A stretch of 64,000 nucleotides of DNA from JACNKJ01 sp964440095 (lineage in GTDB: Bacteria > Krumholzibacteriota > Krumholzibacteriia > JACNKJ01), in NCBI GenBank assembly GCA_964440095.1, contig CAYTPZ010000002.1, forward strand, positions 58,472-122,471, read 5' to 3'. How positions within the stretch are numbered: the first letter of the stretch is position 1; each line of letters opens with the position of its first letter. Position numbers and translations under genes: made by a program. A model generated the notes under the pieces. It did no database searches, was not told where the DNA came from, and worked only from the letters and a program-made list of their open reading frames with translations. Below, in pieces: positions 36,564 through 44,315 of this stretch.

Positions 36564-36594
36564 AAACCCAGGTCCCGAAGGACCTGGGTTTTTT
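36564..36594. terminator. Bidirectional intrinsic terminator
   Basis: AACCCAGGTCC and GGACCTGGGTT form an 11-bp stem with a CGAA loop, followed on + by six T. On the minus strand the stem follows the ATPase gene (stop at 36618) and is followed by TTTCTT, so it can serve both directions. Confidence 0.88.
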
Positions 36595-36617
36595 CAAGCG
36601 AGGAGTTCTGGCCGGAA

Positions 36618-37328
36618 TCATCCCCACTTGAGCAGAAGCGTTTTCGGATCCAGTTCCAGGTGTAGGTCGGCCATGTCCTCGTTCTCGTGATCCTTCACGA
36701 TGCGCAGCTTCACGTGATCGGCCTTGGGCTCCAGACGCACGATGACGGAAAGATGCTCGTCGTGACGCGCGACCTCCACGGGCACGTCGCGCTCGTCGCG
36801 TTCCTGCCCCTCACGGTGACGGAGCGCGGTGATCCAGATTTCCACTTGCATATCCTCGGCAAGCTTCTTGAGCCCGGCCAAATCTTCCTCGGAGACGGTC
36901 TCGAAGTCGGGCCAGCCATCGAGGATGAGTGCATAGGGCTCGAACTCGGCGTGCTCGGCCAGGAAATTCATGCTCTTGCGGATGCGCTCCACAGAAAAAT
37001 CACCGTCGCGATAAGCTAGCAGGTGACGATTGCTGACCATGGTCAAGCGCGTCTCGGTCAGGTCCTCGATCTTGCTGCTGGCGGCCAGGTCGCGGAAGAT
37101 CTCTTCGTAGAAACGAGAGAGGTTGTCCACCGATCCGCCTACGGTCACATGCAGCACCTTGCGCCCCTGGAGCAGATCGTCCAGCGAAACGCCGATGAGC
37201 AAGGCCGTCTTGCCCACACCCTTGCGGCTGGTCACAACGCCGATGTTGCCCTTGCCGAGCCCGCCGTGAATGGAGCGCTCGAAGACGCGCAGGGGACTAC
37301 GCTTATTCAGTTCCTTGCCATAAACCAT
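36618..37328 (-). CDS. Small RecA/KaiC-like P-loop ATPase, function unknown
   Basis: 236 residues. Walker A-like GVVTSRKGVGKTALL spans about residues 30-44 and a Walker B-like strand YALILDGWPDF about 132-142, in the order found in RecA/KaiC/RadA-type ATPases. The segment GLGKGNIGVVTS resembles the start of KaiC-like domains. The end carries LHLELDPKTLLLKW. No DNA-binding or zinc domain is seen. It starts 16 bases after the stop of the EF-G gene, so the two form an operon. I do not recognise the gene, and a role beside EF-G is only suggested by the arrangement. Confidence 0.75.
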   Translation of the reverse strand: MVYGKELNKRSPLRVFERSIHGGLGKGNIGVVTSRKGVGKTALLIGVSLDDLLQGRKVLHVTVGGSVDNLSRFYEEIFRDLAASSKIEDLTETRLTMVSNRHLLAYRDGDFSVERIRKSMNFLAEHAEFEPYALILDGWPDFETVSEEDLAGLKKLAEDMQVEIWITALRHREGQERDERDVPVEVARHDEHLSVIVRLEPKADHVKLRIVKDHENEDMADLHLELDPKTLLLKWG

Positions 37329-37344
37329 GAGCCCAAACCCCCGG

Positions 37345-39435
37345 TTAGTGACCCTGTTTGACTTTTTCCTGGTACTCTTTTTTCAGCTCGTCGGCAACGG
37401 CCACGGGAGCTGGCGCATAGCGCTTGAACTCCATGGTGAAGCCGGCCTTGCCCTGTGTTACTGAACGCAGGACGGTGGCGTATCCGAACATTTCCGACAG
37501 CGGCACCTCGGCGTCGATGCGCACGAAGCCCGCGTCTTCCGTCGTACCCAGCACGATGGCCCGGCGCTGCATCAGCGTTCCCATGGCCTCGCCCTGGAAT
37601 TCCCGAGGCGTCTCCACCGAGACCAGCATAAGCGGCTCGAGCACCTTGGGTCCACCCTTTGGGTAGAAGCTGCGGAAGGCGTCGCGGGCGCAGGTCATGA
37701 AGGCGTTGTCCGAGGAGTCCACCGCGTGACTGTTGCCGTCCTGCAGTACCACCTTGATGCCGACCACATGCGCGCCGATAACCGGGCCCTTGACCAGCGC
37801 GGCCTTAAATCCCTTTTCCACCGCCGAGATGAACTCGCTGGGGATGTTGCCGCCCCTGACCTCGTTGACGAATTCGAATTCGCCTTCGGCCAGTGGCTCC
37901 AGGATGCCCTGCATCTTGGCGTACTGTCCCGATCCGCCGGTCTGCTTCCTGTGCGTGTAGTCGAAGGTCACGGCCTTGCCCAGCGCCTCGCGGTAGCTGA
38001 CCTGGGGCGGGCTCACTTCGACCTCGGCCTTGTATTCGCGCTTCATGCGCTCGATGTAAACGTCCAGGTGCAGCTCACCCATGCCCTGGATGACCGTGTC
38101 GCCGGTTTCATCGTCCACCGAAACGCGGAAGGTGGGATCTTCACGGGTGAAGCGCCCGAGAGCCTTGGACATGTTGTCCTGGGCCTTCTTGTCGATGGGC
38201 TTCACCGAAAGGCTGATCACGGGATCGGGCACGTGCATGGAAGCCATGGAGGCGTCCAGGTCGAGCGAGGTGAAAGTGTCGCCCGATGCGCAGTCGATGC
38301 CGAAGAGCGCAACGATGTCGCCGGCCTCGGCCCGGTCGATGTCCTGCATCTTGTCCGAATGCATGCGCACCAAGCGCCCAACCTTCACCCTTTGACCGGT
38401 GCGGTTGTTCTTGATTGTGTCGCCCTTGGACATTCCGCCCTGATAAATCCGAATGTAGGTGAGCTGCCCGTACTGCCCGTCTTCCAGCTTGAAGGCCAGG
38501 GCGATGGTGGGATCTTCCGGATCGTTGCTCACCACGAAGGTTTCGCCTTCATTGTCTTTCGCAAGACTGATGGCCTCATTCTGAACCTCGCGGGGTTCGG
38601 GAAGATAGGCCAGCACGGCGTTGAGCAAAGGCTGCACGCCGCGGTTCTTGTAGGCCGAGCCCATGAAGACGGGGGTCAGGTCGCGGGAAAGCGTTCCGGC
38701 GCGCACGGCGCTGTGTATCATTTCCTCGGTGACCGAATCTTCGATCATGGCTTCCATGAGTTCATCGCTGAACATGGAGACGGCATCGAGCATCATTTCG
38801 CGTCGGGTCTCCGCCGTCGGGAGCAGGCTGGCGGGGATGTCCTCTTCGCGGATCGTCTCACCGTTCTCCCCATCGAAGTAGAGCGCCTTCATCGTGACCA
38901 GGTCCACGAGTCCCTCGTAATCGGCTTCCAGGCCGATGGGCAGCTGCATCATCACGGCGTTGTGGCCGAGTTTCTCGATAAGCCCTTCGGTCACGCGGAA
39001 GGGGTTGGCGCCCGAGCGGTCGCACTTGTTCACGAAGGCGATGCGCGGCACATTGTAGCGCTTCATCTGCCGGTCGACGGTGATCGACTGGCTCTGCACG
39101 CCGGCCACCGCGCAAAGAATCAGCACCGCGCCGTCGAGCACGCGCAGGCTGCGCTCCACTTCGATGGTGAAGTCGACGTGGCCCGGCGTATCGATGATGT
39201 TGACGTGGTAGCCATCCCACTCCACATGCGTGGCGGCCGAGGCGATAGTGATGCCCCGCTCGCGCTCCAGCTCCATGGAATCCATGGTGGCGCCGACGCC
39301 GTCCTTGCCGCGCACCTCGTGGATGGCGTGGATCCGGTCGGTATAAAAGAGGACCCGCTCGGTCAGGGTGGTCTTCCCCGAATCGATATGCGCACTGATG
39401 CCGATGTTGCGGACCTTGCTCAGGTCGGTACTCAT
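37345..39435 (-). CDS. fusA: Elongation factor G, mitochondrial-EFG1/spdEFG1 type
   Basis: Second translational GTPase, 696 residues from the ATG at 39435 (MSTDLSKVRNIGISAHIDSG) behind AGGAGAG; an upstream in-frame start would add 19 unlike residues. P-loop AHIDSGKTT, the EVRGKDGVGATMDSMELERE switch region, NIIDTPGHVDFTIEVE and FVNKCDR are present. The Ser in HIDSGKT and the HEVRGKDGVGA insertion are hallmarks of mitochondrial EFG1 and spirochaete/planctomycete/delta spdEFG1. Domain IV has the translocase-like KQTGGSGQYAKM, which the str-operon fusA lacks. Codon usage matches the neighbouring genes. I infer this is the main translocase. Confidence 0.95.
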   Translation of the reverse strand: MSTDLSKVRNIGISAHIDSGKTTLTERVLFYTDRIHAIHEVRGKDGVGATMDSMELERERGITIASAATHVEWDGYHVNIIDTPGHVDFTIEVERSLRVLDGAVLILCAVAGVQSQSITVDRQMKRYNVPRIAFVNKCDRSGANPFRVTEGLIEKLGHNAVMMQLPIGLEADYEGLVDLVTMKALYFDGENGETIREEDIPASLLPTAETRREMMLDAVSMFSDELMEAMIEDSVTEEMIHSAVRAGTLSRDLTPVFMGSAYKNRGVQPLLNAVLAYLPEPREVQNEAISLAKDNEGETFVVSNDPEDPTIALAFKLEDGQYGQLTYIRIYQGGMSKGDTIKNNRTGQRVKVGRLVRMHSDKMQDIDRAEAGDIVALFGIDCASGDTFTSLDLDASMASMHVPDPVISLSVKPIDKKAQDNMSKALGRFTREDPTFRVSVDDETGDTVIQGMGELHLDVYIERMKREYKAEVEVSPPQVSYREALGKAVTFDYTHRKQTGGSGQYAKMQGILEPLAEGEFEFVNEVRGGNIPSEFISAVEKGFKAALVKGPVIGAHVVGIKVVLQDGNSHAVDSSDNAFMTCARDAFRSFYPKGGPKVLEPLMLVSVETPREFQGEAMGTLMQRRAIVLGTTEDAGFVRIDAEVPLSEMFGYATVLRSVTQGKAGFTMEFKRYAPAPVAVADELKKEYQEKVKQGH

Positions 39436-39563
39436 GCCGCTCTCCTGGATGTCTTGGAGTAGGGTTGGGCCGGCAGGCCCTTCAAGCGCCATAAAATAGG
39501 GGATTTGGCGCCGTCGGCAAGGGGAAGATTATGAAAATACGGCAAATAGGGAATTCGGACCGC

Positions 39564-40589
39564 CTACTCCTCTTGGGTTTTTTCCTTCCCCGGCAGAGCG
39601 AAAACGAGTGGCAGGGCCAGAAAGCCGATCAGCGCGCTGATCAGCAGGGCCGTGCGCAGGCCCAGCCAGTCGGCCAGGATCCCCACCAGCAGCACCACCA
39701 CCGAGCGCAGGGCGAATCCTGTGGCCGTGAAGAGCCCATGGGCGTTTTCCTGGATGAGCGCGATCATCACCGAGGTGGTGGATAGGGCGAAGAATCCCAG
39801 GGCGAAGAGCAGGGGCAGCCTGAATGACCCCGTTGCGAAAAGAAAGAGCAGCAACAAGATAGGCGAGGCGAGCGTGGCCAGCAGAATGGTGAAGCGACGC
39901 CCCAGGCGGTCGCTGAGGGTGCCGAGTACGAGGGCTCCGCCCGCTCCGGCCAAGGAAAATCCCTCGGAGGTCATGAAGACGGGCAGGAAGGTGGCCAGCG
40001 AGCCCAAGAGAAAACTGCGCACCATGACCACGCTGAGGACGGGCAGCATCACGCCGCGCATGGACCTCCAGCTTTCGGCGAATTTCGGCCGCGGGCCGCC
40101 GGCCTCGACGCGTCCCGGCAGGCGGCGGCACTGGATCCAGAGCAGCAGGCTGGTGGCCAGGCCCAGAGGCATGAGCCGCCAGATGCCCGACAGTCCCCAC
40201 CAGGAGACCGCAGCCACGGCGAGTTCCCCGCCCAGCCGGTAGATGCTCACTCCGCGGCCCTTGGCGCTTCCCGACTCGGCGGCGACCATCACGGCCGAGG
40301 GCACATGAAAGACGACGCTGGAGAATCCCGATACGAAGAGAAGCGCGGCGAGCGTGCCGTATCCCGGGACGATACCGAGCAGGCACATGGCGATGGTGGT
40401 CAGGCCGGGCGCCAGGATGATGGCCCATCTGAGGTCGCGCCGGTCGGCGGTGAGGCCTATCCAGGGGGCGGCGGCCGCGGGGGCGCGCTGGAAGACGGTG
40501 AGCGAGGCGCTGAGGGTGAGCGAGATGCCGAGTTTTTCAATAATGAGCGGCAGCAGCGGGGCGAGGAAGACCGAGAAGGTGTCATGCAC
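39564..40589 (-). CDS. MFS transporter, N-terminus missing
   Basis: Major facilitator family protein with about ten to eleven visible membrane spans, closest in pattern to the fosmidomycin-resistance (Fsr) group (HDTFSVFLAPLLPLIIEKLG). The only start is a GTG at 40589 with no ribosome-binding site. Upstream the frame continues ATSFGHF, the conserved beginning of membrane span 1, and then meets TAG at 40611-40613. The normal N-terminus is therefore lost at about that point. The facing + strand ORF begins at the same place without a proper start. Substrate unknown; the protein may be non-functional. Confidence 0.75.
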   Translation of the reverse strand: MHDTFSVFLAPLLPLIIEKLGISLTLSASLTVFQRAPAAAAPWIGLTADRRDLRWAIILAPGLTTIAMCLLGIVPGYGTLAALLFVSGFSSVVFHVPSAVMVAAESGSAKGRGVSIYRLGGELAVAAVSWWGLSGIWRLMPLGLATSLLLWIQCRRLPGRVEAGGPRPKFAESWRSMRGVMLPVLSVVMVRSFLLGSLATFLPVFMTSEGFSLAGAGGALVLGTLSDRLGRRFTILLATLASPILLLLFLFATGSFRLPLLFALGFFALSTTSVMIALIQENAHGLFTATGFALRSVVVLLVGILADWLGLRTALLISALIGFLALPLVFALPGKEKTQEE

Positions 40590-40643
40590 GAAGTGGCCGA
40601 AGGAAGTGGCCTAGACCGAAGCCCAAGCTGGGGCGAGTGTCAG

Positions 40644-41108
40644 GTGAATACCGTCACTGTACAGCCTGGCAGGCCATTCCGCATCCTGGTTATCTACCGC
40701 GATTTTCCGGATGAGGAATACTCCATCGTTCAAGGCGAGCACCATTACTACGAAACTACTTGTACCGACTGCTGGGAGGAAGTCGACCTCTATCATCAAG
40801 AGCTAGACTTCTTGGGTTACTTTGATCACTGCTGGGGAATTTTCATCAATATCATCCCAGATGATGACCTGCCCTGGGACGATTACTTTTCGATGTGGTG
40901 GGATGGCGGAGTGGACAATCCGTTCACATCAGCCAGGTTTACTTCCCTCGGTGAGAATTCTTCTGGGAATATCAATCAAGAACCATGGTATAATTCCGAA
41001 GGGGGTTATGGCGAGTATCTCATCGATGTTCATGCTTACCTTGAAGGCATCACGCCAACTGGCGAGACTACCTTCTCGGAGATAAAGTTGGAGTATGGGC
41101 CTCGCTAG
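40644..41108 (+). pseudogene. Hypothetical ORF, probably 5'-truncated
   Basis: About 154 residues from a GTG at 40644; the frame is open further upstream but there runs into the opposite MFS gene. The predicted protein is rich in Tyr, Trp, Asp and Glu with a CTDCW motif, has no signal peptide and no recognised domain, and resembles the interior of a secreted beta-rich protein. G+C content is clearly lower than in flanking genes. No ribosome-binding site is convincing. It looks like the 3' part of a gene cut at about 40611, where the MFS gene is also cut. Confidence 0.4.
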
Positions 41109-41235
41109 GATCCGAGCCACATAAAAACACTATTTCCTTGTAGTGAGTTTGCCTGGCAGTCATTTGTTTCCAAGCGCGGTATCGTGCAAAATTGCTCGTG
41201 ATCGTCTTTCAACAAGTACAATCCCAAAGGTCGTC

Positions 41236-43428
41236 ATGCACGTTAAACTACCGATCTTCCTGGTTCTCCTTCTCGCCGCCACCTCGGCCCCGGCCCACAT
41301 CGAGCCTCCCAGCGATCTGCCCTGGGAAAACAGCGACCGCTACGACAACACCCTGGCCAAGGATTTTATCATGGACGCGCCCTGGCGTGTCATCGATGCG
41401 AACACAACCATCCCGCTTTCCATCGTGCTGAAGGATTGCGACGAGGACGACATCCGCGAGCTGCACTGGATTCGCTGCACTGACCGCGTGACAGGCGCCA
41501 CGGTCTGGCATCACGATTTCGGCGACGAGGAAATCGGCGACGACGCCAGCGAAGACAACTACTGGACCTGGATCACCACCGTCACCGAAAACCACAGCTG
41601 GCTGCCCAATGGAACCCTGCTCACGCCGGCCAACCTGGGCTATGCGGCTGGGCAGCACATCAACTGGTTCGTGGAGATCTATTACAAGGACGACTGGTTC
41701 AACTACTCCGAGGAACGCGCCCTGCGCATTCATGTGGGCAGCGGCGAATTCCCCTGGCCGGAAGATTGGTACGGCGGCGATGTGCACTATCATACGATGT
41801 ACACGAACAACATCGCGGAATTCGGGATACCCCTGCCCGCGGTGGCGGAAGCGGCCAAGGCCATGGGCCTGCATTGGCTGGCGGCCACCGACCATAGCTG
41901 CGACTTGGACGAAATTGGCGACGGAACCTACAGCTATGCCACGCACTGGTGGGAGTGGACAACGCAGACACCCGCGGGTATCCAGGCCAACTACCGAAGC
42001 GTCTTCGCGCATGGATCATCCTGGGGCGGGCTCGGCGCGGACGTGGCCGAACTGGACAGTCCCGACTTCCGCCTTTACCGCGGTGTGGAAATCAATCTGG
42101 CCTCGGTGGATTCGGACAGCTACGACAAGACCCTGCACTGCCTGTTTTACAATCCCGATTACATTCACTCGCCAAACAGCGGCGCCATCGGCGAGCGGCC
42201 CGTGGAACTCAGCGTGACCGAGGGCATGGCCGCACTAGGATCGATCGGCTTCGCCTACGCGGCTCACCCCCTAAGCGATCTTTCCGCCGAGTGGGGCGGG
42301 CTGGACTGGGGTATCAACGGTGCGCGCTGGGGCGATCAGGATATCGCCGCCGCACTGGGCTATTCGGCCTTTCGCGGCCTGCAGGCATTCAACACGCGCG
42401 AAACGCTTTACTCCTCTGATCAGTACGATCCCTGGGGCGATTTCGACGCGGGCGTGCCGGCGGACAATGCTTATCCCGGCGATCTGCTCGAAGGCGTTTC
42501 GCTTTGGAACGACCTGCTCGTTGACGATCTGGCCGCGGGCTTCACGCGGAAGATCTTTCTGGCCGGGGGCAGCGACGCCCACGGCGATCTGAACTTCGCC
42601 TCTTACATCAGCCTGGACAATTACGCCACCGATAATGCCATGGGCAAAGTGCAGACCGTGGTGCACGTGCCCGGCGAGTGGGGGCCGGGCAACCTGCCGC
42701 CCATGGATGAAATCCTGGCGGCCTATCGCGAGGGTCGCTCGGTGGCCACCGACGGTCCCTTTCTGGAAATCGGTGTGGATGGTAATGACGATGGAAGCTG
42801 GTACGGCGCGGCCGACTTGTCCATCGGCGAGGACGGCGTCATGCCGGCCTCGGGCACCTTGCCCCTGCGCTTTCGCTGGAAGACACTGTCGGAGTTCGGT
42901 CATGTGATTTCGGTGAGACTGATCGCCGGCGACATTTTCGGCAGCGAGATCCTGCTCGATTACAATCCCGCGCAAAACGGCGCGCCCTATGAGGGCGAAT
43001 CATCCTTCGATCTGGGCACTTTGGCGCTGGACGGTTGGCACTTCATCCGCGCCGAGTTGCTGACCGCCGACGGTCACGCCGGACATCGCGCCTTTACGAA
43101 TCCTATCTGGGTTTTCTTCGATCCGGCTAGTGACGCGGAATCAGCGGCGGCGGCGCCGAGACTTGGCAACTGGCCCAATCCTTTCAATCCGAACACACGC
43201 ATTTCCTTCGTGCTGGAGCATGCTGGATCTGTGGAGCTTGCGATCTTCGACAGCAGCGGCCGCCGGGTGTGCGAACTGTACCCGGGTACAGTTTTCGAAG
43301 CGGGCACCCATGAGATCGCCTGGGATGGTCGTGACTCGGTCGGACAGGAACTGCCTTCGGGTGTTTACATGGTTAAGCTTGGAGCGGGCGCGAGGCAACA
43401 GCAGCATAAGATGCTGCTGCTGAAGTAG
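41236..43428 (+). CDS. Secreted PHP-domain metallohydrolase (CehA/McbA-like) with FlgD-like C-terminal domain
   Basis: 730 residues. The ATG at 41236 starts a signal peptide (MHVKLPIFLVLLLAATSAPA). After an N-terminal beta domain, the PHP metal site is GDVHYHT (H184, H186) and ATDHS (D219, H220), followed later by the AAHPLSDL and GSDAHGD motifs that complete the metal cluster; this is the CehA/McbA type of phosphoester/amide hydrolase. The last 80 residues form a FlgD-like/T9SS-type sorting domain (WPNPFNPNTRISF, WDGRDSVGQELPSGVYMVKL). Expected location: secreted or on the outer surface. The substrate cannot be told. Confidence 0.85.
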   Translation: MHVKLPIFLVLLLAATSAPAHIEPPSDLPWENSDRYDNTLAKDFIMDAPWRVIDANTTIPLSIVLKDCDEDDIRELHWIRCTDRVTGATVWHHDFGDEEIGDDASEDNYWTWITTVTENHSWLPNGTLLTPANLGYAAGQHINWFVEIYYKDDWFNYSEERALRIHVGSGEFPWPEDWYGGDVHYHTMYTNNIAEFGIPLPAVAEAAKAMGLHWLAATDHSCDLDEIGDGTYSYATHWWEWTTQTPAGIQANYRSVFAHGSSWGGLGADVAELDSPDFRLYRGVEINLASVDSDSYDKTLHCLFYNPDYIHSPNSGAIGERPVELSVTEGMAALGSIGFAYAAHPLSDLSAEWGGLDWGINGARWGDQDIAAALGYSAFRGLQAFNTRETLYSSDQYDPWGDFDAGVPADNAYPGDLLEGVSLWNDLLVDDLAAGFTRKIFLAGGSDAHGDLNFASYISLDNYATDNAMGKVQTVVHVPGEWGPGNLPPMDEILAAYREGRSVATDGPFLEIGVDGNDDGSWYGAADLSIGEDGVMPASGTLPLRFRWKTLSEFGHVISVRLIAGDIFGSEILLDYNPAQNGAPYEGESSFDLGTLALDGWHFIRAELLTADGHAGHRAFTNPIWVFFDPASDAESAAAAPRLGNWPNPFNPNTRISFVLEHAGSVELAIFDSSGRRVCELYPGTVFEAGTHEIAWDGRDSVGQELPSGVYMVKLGAGARQQQHKMLLLK

Positions 43429-43446
43429 ACCTTCTTTCAAAAGCCT

Positions 43447-43516
43447 CCAAATATCAAGCAAATACACTTGATATTTGGAAATTAAGGGCTATGCGCTTGA
43501 TATTCAGACAGTTTTT
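43447..43516. repeat. Hairpin plus CAGACAGTTTT motif, copy 1
   Basis: CCAAATATCAAG (43447-43458) and CTTGATATTTGG (43467-43478) form a perfect 12-bp stem with an eight-base loop. It is followed by CTTGATATTCAGACAGTTTT and TGAGAGCAA. A related arrangement, also with an eight-base loop, lies after the subtilase at 51443-51490. Confidence 0.6.
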
Positions 43517-43535
43517 GAGAGCAAGTCCAGCCAAA

Positions 43536-43561
43536 GCAAAACCCCCGACAGAGGCCGGGGG
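43536..43561 (-). terminator. Intrinsic terminator of the small secreted-protein gene
   Basis: On the minus strand CCCCCG and CGGGGG pair around an eight-base loop, followed by TTTTGC. It lies 28 bases beyond the stop of the gene at 43589-44167. Confidence 0.7.
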
Positions 43562-43588
43562 CTCAATCCAACAGAAAAATGCTCAGCC

Positions 43589-44167
43589 TTAGAACAAGGA
43601 CTTCACATTGCTCCAGCTGGTGGTCGCAGTGGCCACCGGCGGGAAACACTCGCAGGGCGGTGTGGAGCAATTGAGGGTGAACAGTCCGCCGCCGGCATCA
43701 TGCACGTCGAAGAGGGCGTCCACCAACACGAGGCAATCGCAGTCGTCGCCAGGAGCGACGAGAACTTCATGATCCGTGCCCACCCATGTCTCATCGAACA
43801 TGAGCAATTCGAGGCTGCAGATCGTAAACTGGCCAGCACCAACACCCTGAGGTTCGGGCCAGGCGGCGGAGTAATCCGTCCAGACTGAGCCGATAACCAA
43901 GTCCGTGGTGTGAATGACCGTGACCGTTCCCATGGGATAGCCCTCACTCAAAGGCAGACCATCCAGCTTGAATTCGGCAGCGGTGATACCATCATCCAAA
44001 GGACCCGCATCCCAGTAGGCGACGACATGGAGCAGCGTGGGGACGTAAGGAATCAGGGCAGCATCGCAAGAATTCATACCCTCATCGGCGAAAAGTCCGA
44101 TGACAGTGTCGGCCTGAGCCGCGCCGGCCAGGCTAAGGATCGTCAATATTAGCAGTAAGTTGCGCAT
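43589..44167 (-). CDS. Small secreted protein of unknown function
   Basis: 192 residues with a clear signal peptide (MRNLLLILTILSLAGAAQA). The mature part starts DTVIGLFADEGMNSCDAALI and contains several Cys (DDCDCL, NCSTPPCECFPP) and a predicted all-beta fold, similar in style to the many short secreted proteins of FCB bacteria. It has no catalytic motif and no C-terminal sorting domain. An ATG with GGAGGAAGT-like ribosome-binding site supports the start. Confidence 0.75.
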   Translation of the reverse strand: MRNLLLILTILSLAGAAQADTVIGLFADEGMNSCDAALIPYVPTLLHVVAYWDAGPLDDGITAAEFKLDGLPLSEGYPMGTVTVIHTTDLVIGSVWTDYSAAWPEPQGVGAGQFTICSLELLMFDETWVGTDHEVLVAPGDDCDCLVLVDALFDVHDAGGGLFTLNCSTPPCECFPPVATATTSWSNVKSLF

Positions 44168-44239
44168 TTACTTCCTCCATTGGTTCAGCGTGCTGCTGGA
44201 GGAACTGCAAGAAACCTACCGGAACAACGGGAAACTTGA

Positions 44240-44287
44240 ACATGAACAAGAATAAACAAGCCCCACCCTGTAGATCGGGTGGGGCTT
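44240..44287 (-). terminator. Intrinsic terminator of nifJ
   Basis: AAGCCCCACCC and GGGTGGGGCTT form an 11-bp stem with an eight-base loop (44258-44287). On the minus strand it follows the nifJ stop by 28 bases and is followed by a T-rich stretch (GTTTATTCTTGTTC). Confidence 0.75.
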
Positions 44288-44315
44288 GGGGTTTACGTTC
44301 AGGTCCAAGTTCAAT

